In this document: positions 59,851 through 64,000 of the stretch, piece after piece | Numbering within the stretch: the first letter of the stretch is position 1 | How the letters are laid out: each line of letters opens with the position of its first letter | Assembly: GCF_042675705.1 (NCBI RefSeq) | Contig: NZ_JBHTJJ010000012.1 | From: Ruegeria arenilitoris | Lineage (GTDB): Bacteria; Pseudomonadota; Alphaproteobacteria; Rhodobacterales; Rhodobacteraceae | Reading direction: 5' to 3' (one strand) | DNA: 64,000 bases | Notes under the pieces: model-generated | What the model was told of the DNA's origin: nothing | Databases searched by the model: none | What the model saw: the letters and a program-made list of their open reading frames with translations, nothing else | Made by a program: the position numbers and the translations under genes

Positions 59851-61161
59851 TCACTCCTTGTCTCGGTTGTCGACGACGCGCTTGGCCTTGCCCTGGCTGC
59901 GCTCGACATCGCCGGGGTCCCCTACAACGATCTCGGTGGAAACGCCAACGATGTCCTTGATCCGCTTGGTCAGCATCCGCGCGGCGGCGGTCTTGCTGAG
60001 TTCATCGGCGGCATCGGGCATCGCCTCGACAAAGACGCGCATCGCGTCCATGCGACCGGATTTGTACAGCTCGATCTGGTAATGCGCGGCGATGCCGCCG
60101 GTGGCCATGACCTGTTCCTCGATCTGGCTGGGGAAGACGTTGACCCCGCGCAGGATGATCATGTCGTCGCTGCGGCCGGTGATCTTTTCCATCCGCCGCA
60201 TCGAGCGCGCGGTGCCCGGCAGCAGCCGCGTCAGGTCGCGGGTGCGGTAGCGGATCATCGGCAGGCCTTCCTTGGTCAGCGTGGTAAAGACCAGCTCGCC
60301 CATTTCGCCGTCGGGCAGAACCTCGCCGGTCTGCGGGTCGATGATCTCGGGCAGGAAGTGATCCTCCCAGATGACCGGGCCATCTTTGGTTTCCACGCAT
60401 TCGTTGGCGACGCCCGGCCCCATGATCTCGGACAGGCCGTAAATATCGACGGCGTGCATGTCAAAGGCCTGCTCGACCTCTTTGCGCATCGCATCCGTCC
60501 AAGGCTCGGCCCCGAACACGCCCACCGACAGCGAGCTTTCGCGCGGGTCCATCCCGACCTTGTGATACTGTTCCAAGATGTTGAGCATGTAGGACGGCGT
60601 GACCATGATGCCGTCGGGTTTGAAATCGGTGATCAGGGCCACCTGTTTCTCGGTCTGACCGCCGGACATGGGAACGACCGTAGCGCCCAGCCGCTCGATC
60701 CCGTAATGCGCGCCCAGACCGCCCGTGAACAGGCCATAGCCATAGGCGTTGTGGATCATGTCGCCCTTGCGCAGACCGCTGGCGCGCAGGCTACGGGCCA
60801 CCAGATCGGCCCAGTTGTCGATGTCGTTCTTTGTATAACCCACCACCGTCGGCTTGCCCGTGGTGCCGGACGAGGCATGCAGGCGGATGATCTGTTCGCG
60901 CGGAACGGCGAACAGGCCGAACGGATAGTGGTCGCGCAGATCGTTCTTGTAGGTAAAGGGGAACTTGGCCAGATCGCTCAGCGACTGCAGGTCGTCGGGA
61001 TGCACCCCGGCCTCGTCGAACCGCTGCTTGTACATCGGCACGTTGTCATAGGCATGGCGCAGCGACCATTTCAGGCGGTCCAGCTGCAAGCTGCGGATTT
61101 CATCGATCGACGCGATCTCGATCGGGTCAAGATCCGCTTTGTTCGGGGTCAGATCCTTCAT
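59851..61161 (-). CDS. paaK: Phenylacetate-CoA ligase
   Basis: 436 residues. ANL motifs: LHASSGTTGKPTVVGYTKNDI near 93, AYGYGLFTGGLGAHYGIERLGATVVPMSGGQTEKQ near 140-175, YGLSEIMGPG near 240 and ILRGVNVFPSQIEEQ near 340. N-terminal SLQLDRLKWSLRHAYDNVPMYKQRFDEAGV is PaaK-specific. It activates phenylacetate to phenylacetyl-CoA, the pathway entry. Confidence 0.96.
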   Translation of the reverse strand: MKDLTPNKADLDPIEIASIDEIRSLQLDRLKWSLRHAYDNVPMYKQRFDEAGVHPDDLQSLSDLAKFPFTYKNDLRDHYPFGLFAVPREQIIRLHASSGTTGKPTVVGYTKNDIDNWADLVARSLRASGLRKGDMIHNAYGYGLFTGGLGAHYGIERLGATVVPMSGGQTEKQVALITDFKPDGIMVTPSYMLNILEQYHKVGMDPRESSLSVGVFGAEPWTDAMRKEVEQAFDMHAVDIYGLSEIMGPGVANECVETKDGPVIWEDHFLPEIIDPQTGEVLPDGEMGELVFTTLTKEGLPMIRYRTRDLTRLLPGTARSMRRMEKITGRSDDMIILRGVNVFPSQIEEQVMATGGIAAHYQIELYKSGRMDAMRVFVEAMPDAADELSKTAAARMLTKRIKDIVGVSTEIVVGDPGDVERSQGKAKRVVDNRDKE

Positions 61162-61176
61162 GATGTCCTCCTCACC

Positions 61177-61611
61177 TCAGGTCTCGGGAAACAGGGTGCC
61201 GTTGATCGCGCGGGAAAAGCCCCGGAACTCGGCGATCTTGCGGCCGTCCTGGTTGGTCACGGTCACGTCATAGATGCCGCTGCGGCCGGTCAGGCTCTGC
61301 TCGGTCGCGCGGGCGGTCAGCCGGTCGCCCAGCCGGCCCGGCGCGACATAGCTGATCACGTTGTGCTGGGCCACGGTCGACTGGTTGCGGCTGTTGCAGG
61401 CAAAGGCAAAGGCGCTGTCGGCCAGCATGAAGGTCACGCCGCCATGGCAGATCCCGTGCCCGTTGCAATGGTGCTGCTGCACGGTCAGCGCCAGCGTCGC
61501 GGTGCCCTCGTCGACCTCGATCAGTTCCATCCCCGCCCATTTCGAGGCATGGTCCTGCGCCCACATCGCGGCGGCGGCTTTTTCGGCGCGTACTTTCGGT
61601 GTCATGTTCAT
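61177..61611 (-). CDS. paaI: Hydroxyphenylacetyl-CoA thioesterase
   Basis: 144 residues, hotdog fold: HHCNGHGICHGGVTFMLADSAFAFACNSRNQSTVAQH near 47-83 contains the HGG and Asp of PaaI. It hydrolyses hydroxyphenylacetyl-CoA and other dead-end esters. ATG 61611 overlaps the paaG stop (ATGA), followed by a second ATG two codons on. Confidence 0.95.
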   Translation of the reverse strand: MNMTPKVRAEKAAAAMWAQDHASKWAGMELIEVDEGTATLALTVQQHHCNGHGICHGGVTFMLADSAFAFACNSRNQSTVAQHNVISYVAPGRLGDRLTARATEQSLTGRSGIYDVTVTNQDGRKIAEFRGFSRAINGTLFPET

Positions 61612-62393
61612 TTGCCCCGAAACTCTGGGCTGCGCTTTTCCAGAAAGGCTGCGACACCTTCGGCATAGTCAGCGGATTCACCGCAGGTCTTCATGGCGTC
61701 GGCCTCGATCTCCAGATGATCGGTCAGGCTGTTGGTCGCGGCGGCCTGAATGGTCTGCTTGGTCAGGCCCAGGCCCAGCGTCGGGCCGTTCGACAGGCGT
61801 TCGGCCAGCGTGCGTGCCTCGGTCATCAACTCGGCATCGGGCAGGGCTTTCCAGATCAGGCCCCAGTCTTCAGCCGTTTTCGCCGCCAAGGGCTCGCCGG
61901 TCAGCGCCAGCCCCTTGGCACGCGCCTCGCCCAGAAGATGCGGCAGGTGCCAGCTGCCTCCGGTATCGGGAATCAGCCCGACCTTGGCGAAGGATTGGAT
62001 GAATTTCGCGGACTCGGCGGCCAGCACGATATCGCAGGCCAGCGCAAGGTTGGCGCCCGCGCCTGCGGCAACCCCGTTCACCGCACAGATTACCGGAAAG
62101 TTCAGCGACCGGATCAACCGCACCAGCGGCGCATAGAAGGTGCGCACCGTGTGGCCCAGATCCGGTGGGCCGTCCATTTTCGACGGATCGCGATCAGCCA
62201 GGTCCTGCCCCGCGCAGAACCCGCGCCCGGCTCCGGTCAGCAGGATCGCCCGCGCGCCCTCATCGCGCGCGCCTTCGATGGCGCGGCGCAGGGCGTGGTG
62301 CATTTCCTCGGTGAAACTGTTCAGGCGATCAGGGCGGTTGAGAGTGATTTCCACATAATTTCCACGCCGCTGCGCAAGAATCGTATCGCTCAT
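61608..62393 (-). CDS. paaG: 2-(1,2-epoxy-1,2-dihydrophenyl)acetyl-CoA isomerase
   Basis: 261 residues of the crotonase family: LTGAGRGFCAGQDLADRDPSK near 65-85 (oxyanion hole), CAVNGVAAGAGANLALACDIVLAAESAKFIQSFAKVGLIPDTGGSWHLPHLLG near 105-157 with Asp in IPDTGGS. PaaG isomerises the ring-epoxide to the oxepin. ATG 62393 (MSDTILAQRRGNY) is the true start; the frame to 62579 is upstream sequence. It heads paaG-paaI-paaK-paaR on the minus strand. Confidence 0.95.
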   Translation of the reverse strand: MSDTILAQRRGNYVEITLNRPDRLNSFTEEMHHALRRAIEGARDEGARAILLTGAGRGFCAGQDLADRDPSKMDGPPDLGHTVRTFYAPLVRLIRSLNFPVICAVNGVAAGAGANLALACDIVLAAESAKFIQSFAKVGLIPDTGGSWHLPHLLGEARAKGLALTGEPLAAKTAEDWGLIWKALPDAELMTEARTLAERLSNGPTLGLGLTKQTIQAAATNSLTDHLEIEADAMKTCGESADYAEGVAAFLEKRSPEFRGK

Positions 62394-62431
62394 GGGCCGC
62401 TCGCTTTGCATTCGTTTCGATATTCTTCTTG

Positions 62432-62452
62432 CATTAACCGAACGGTTGGTCA
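62432..62452. promoter_or_regulatory. Candidate PaaR operator between paaG and dctP
   Basis: AACCG-AA-CGGTT (62436-62447) is a perfect inverted repeat with a 2-bp centre, inside the longer site TGACC-N4-G-N-TCGG-N-TAAT (minus strand). It lies 39 bp before paaG and 108 bp before dctP, and matches the site before the paaJ operon at the same distance from its start. TetR proteins often bind such 4-6 bp arms. Confidence 0.55.
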
Positions 62453-62559
62453 ATAAATTTCTCCGACGAAGCGCCGAATCCGGGCTTTCGGCCGGTTGAT
62501 GGTTACAAAAAGGACCATTAACGCATTTATGACTCATGTTTTGGAGGAGGAAACCAGTC

Positions 62560-63579
62560 ATGAAACTCAACGGGATCAAAACGCTGTTGGCGACGGCTGC
62601 CTTGGCAGTGTCGGGCAGCGTGGCATTTGCGGCGGACTACACCCTGACGATTTCCAGCTGGGCGCCGCCCACCCACGGGATCAACGCCAAGATGTGGCCC
62701 AAATTCGTCGAGATGGTCGAAGAGGCTACCGACGGCAAGGTGACCGCCGAGCTGAAGCTAGGCATCGCCCCGCCCCCGGCCCAGATGGACCTGATCATGG
62801 ATGGTGCGGCGGATGCGTCGATCATCTTCCACGGCTATCAGCCGGGCCGCTTCGTGACGACCAAGCTGATCGAGCTGCCGGGCTATGAAGGCTCGGCCGA
62901 GGCCGCCTCGGTTGCCTATTGGCGCGCCTATGACAAGTATCTGAAGGCCGCCGACGAACATCGCGGCGTCAAGGTCATCGCCCTGCACACCCACGGCCCG
63001 GCCCAGCTGCACACTAGCAGCCCGGTGACCTCGATGGACCAAATCTCAGGCCTCAAGGTGCGGATCCCCGGTGGCGTCGGTGGCGACGTGGGCACCGCGC
63101 TGGGTGCGACCGGCATCCAGGTTCCGGCGCCGAAGGTCTATGAGACGCTGGCCTCGAAGGCCGCCGACGGCGTGGTCATGCCCCTCGAATCGCGCAAGGG
63201 CTTCAAGCTGACCGAGGTTGCCCCGAACGTCTATGAGATGCCGGGCGGCCTGTATCGCGGGTCGTTTGCCTTCATCATGAACGAAGACACGTTTGCCGAC
63301 CTGCCGGAAGACATCCAGCAAGCGCTGGAGGAAAACGTGTTCGGCGAGCCGCTGAGCCGCGAAATCGGCAAGATCTGGGACGAGATCGACGCCATCGGCC
63401 GGGATGAGACCCAAGCCACCGAAGGCAACGCCATCCAAGAGGCCAGTGCAGAGGACATGGAGAAATTCTCGAAGATCGCCGAGGACGTTCGCGCCAAGGT
63501 GATTGCCGAAGTCAACGAAGCCGGCGTCGATGCGCAAGCCGCTTACGACATGATCAAGTCGGAAATGTCCTCGAACTGA
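62560..63579 (+). CDS. dctP: TRAP transporter substrate-binding protein (DctP family)
   Basis: 339 residues. A signal peptide (ATAALAVSGSVAFAA) is followed by DYTLTISSWAPPTHGINAKMWPKFVEMVEEATDGKVTAELK. The central DctP pattern includes QISGLKVRIPGGVGGDVGTALGATGIQVPAPKVYETLASKAADGVVMPLES, with the ligand-contacting Arg of LKVRIPG near 172. The start at 62560 has GGAGGAGG nine bases upstream; the frame to 62536 is longer. It captures a carboxylate in the periplasm. Its divergent neighbour is paaG. Confidence 0.94.
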   Translation: MKLNGIKTLLATAALAVSGSVAFAADYTLTISSWAPPTHGINAKMWPKFVEMVEEATDGKVTAELKLGIAPPPAQMDLIMDGAADASIIFHGYQPGRFVTTKLIELPGYEGSAEAASVAYWRAYDKYLKAADEHRGVKVIALHTHGPAQLHTSSPVTSMDQISGLKVRIPGGVGGDVGTALGATGIQVPAPKVYETLASKAADGVVMPLESRKGFKLTEVAPNVYEMPGGLYRGSFAFIMNEDTFADLPEDIQQALEENVFGEPLSREIGKIWDEIDAIGRDETQATEGNAIQEASAEDMEKFSKIAEDVRAKVIAEVNEAGVDAQAAYDMIKSEMSSN

Positions 63580-63589
63580 TCCCTGCTGC

Positions 63590-63609
63590 GGGGCGGCGCA
63601 GGCCGCCCC
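63590..63609 (+). other. Intercistronic hairpin between dctP and dctQ
   Basis: GGGGCGGC (63590-63597) and GCCGCCCC (63602-63609) form a perfect 8-bp stem with a GCAG loop, in the 56-bp spacer. There is no T-run. As at phnD, it could raise expression of the binding protein over the permease. Confidence 0.55.
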
Positions 63610-63635
63610 CACCCAGCCCCATTCGGAGCCACCCG

Positions 63636-64000
63636 ATGACCCCTCTCATCCAGCTTGTACGGCGCGCCAGCGTCCTGCCGGTGATCGTCGCCTGCACGGC
63701 CCTGTTCATCCTGATGGTGATGACCTTCTGCGACGTGATCCTGCGATCGGTCTTCAACGCGCCGATCGAGGCCGCCACCGAACTGACGCGCATCCTGATG
63801 GCCATTCTGGTGTTCTCGGTGCTGCCCATCATCTCGGTCACCAACGGGCATATCGCCGTGGACCTGACCGACGGTATCTTCAACCGTTTGCGGTTGAGCC
63901 ATGTGCGCGATGCACTGGTCTACCTGCTAAGCGGCGCCATGCTGTACTGGCCGATCCAGCGCGTCTGGATCCTGGCCGAACGCGCCCGCGACTATGGCGA
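63636..64000 (+). CDS. TRAP transporter small permease (DctQ family), 5' part
   Basis: The ATG at 63636 opens a frame that runs off the window (121 codons seen). It encodes two clear membrane helices near the start (PVIVACTALFILMVMTFCDVILRSVF and TRILMAILVFSVLPIISV) and a third (ALVYLLSGAMLYW), with the DctQ-like VILRSVFNAPIEAATEL. The small permease pairs with the large DctM, which should lie beyond the window. Confidence 0.9.
   Translation, partial: MTPLIQLVRRASVLPVIVACTALFILMVMTFCDVILRSVFNAPIEAATELTRILMAILVFSVLPIISVTNGHIAVDLTDGIFNRLRLSHVRDALVYLLSGAMLYWPIQRVWILAERARDYG

Noticed and set aside
59233..61668. Plus-strand frame of 811 codons
   Set aside because: It is the antisense of paaR, paaK and paaI, all recognised proteins.
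1..64000. CRISPR arrays, tRNA or rRNA genes, insertion sequences and phage genes
   Set aside because: I looked for repeat-spacer periodicity, cloverleaf patterns, transposase and integrase motifs, and saw none. A dedicated search could still find a diverged element.

Overview
The window looks like chromosomal DNA of a marine alphaproteobacterium of the Roseobacter group (Rhodobacteraceae), probably Ruegeria/Silicibacter-like. The support is high GC, long antisense open frames, operons built from ATGA start/stop overlaps, a DddQ-type DMSP lyase, a TRAP transporter, a complete C-P lyase locus and a paa cluster. I see no rRNA, tRNA, IS element, phage gene or CRISPR array.

Layout. 1-3188 (minus): an FAD/GcvT demethylase-like enzyme cut by the window edge, a glutathione S-transferase and a small methyltransferase. 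3384-10636 (plus): a peptide/opine-type ABC importer (fused ATPase, binding protein, two permeases) preceded by a 12-codon reading frame and followed by a rearranged CaiB/BaiF CoA-transferase. 10719-13103 (minus): a large MscS channel. 13462-19960 (plus): a tightly coupled seven-gene glycan cluster with four glycosyltransferases, a histidine phosphatase, a polysaccharide deacetylase and a methyltransferase. I do not recognise its product.

19961-32637 holds phosphonate degradation: phnM, a DUF1045 gene, phnGHIJKLN, the regulator phnF with a dyad operator, a hexapeptide acetyltransferase, and the transporter phnCDEE. rpe follows. 33666-41289 (minus) is a beta-oxidation operon with the gene set of the Rhodopseudomonas pim (pimeloyl-CoA) operon: FadJ-type fusion, thiolase, two acyl-CoA dehydrogenases, thioesterase and acyl-CoA ligase. 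41541-43099 (plus) holds a Tat-exported cyclase, an AhpD-like protein and a DUF1127 protein.

43096-50715 (minus) is a six-gene operon: DMGDH-like demethylase, MDR oxidoreductase, dddQ, two enolase-superfamily enzymes and a class III aminotransferase. It is transcribed away from an RpiR regulator, a Rieske oxygenase and a carboxymuconolactone-decarboxylase-like protein, and a dyad lies between the two units. Together they read as a regulated pathway for an N-methylated or betaine-like osmolyte in which DddQ is embedded. 53360-62393 is phenylacetate catabolism: paaJ/pcaF, paaABCDE, an extra PaaA-like subunit, then on the other strand paaG, paaI, paaK and a TetR regulator. Similar candidate operators lie 38-39 bp before both operons. 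A TRAP transporter (dctP and partial dctQ) diverges from paaG and closes the window.

The most interesting leads are the dddQ/RpiR/Rieske locus, the unassigned glycan cluster, the candidate PaaR sites that may also cover the TRAP transporter, the SD-sequestering hairpin of the GST gene, and the mini-ORF coupled to the ABC importer.
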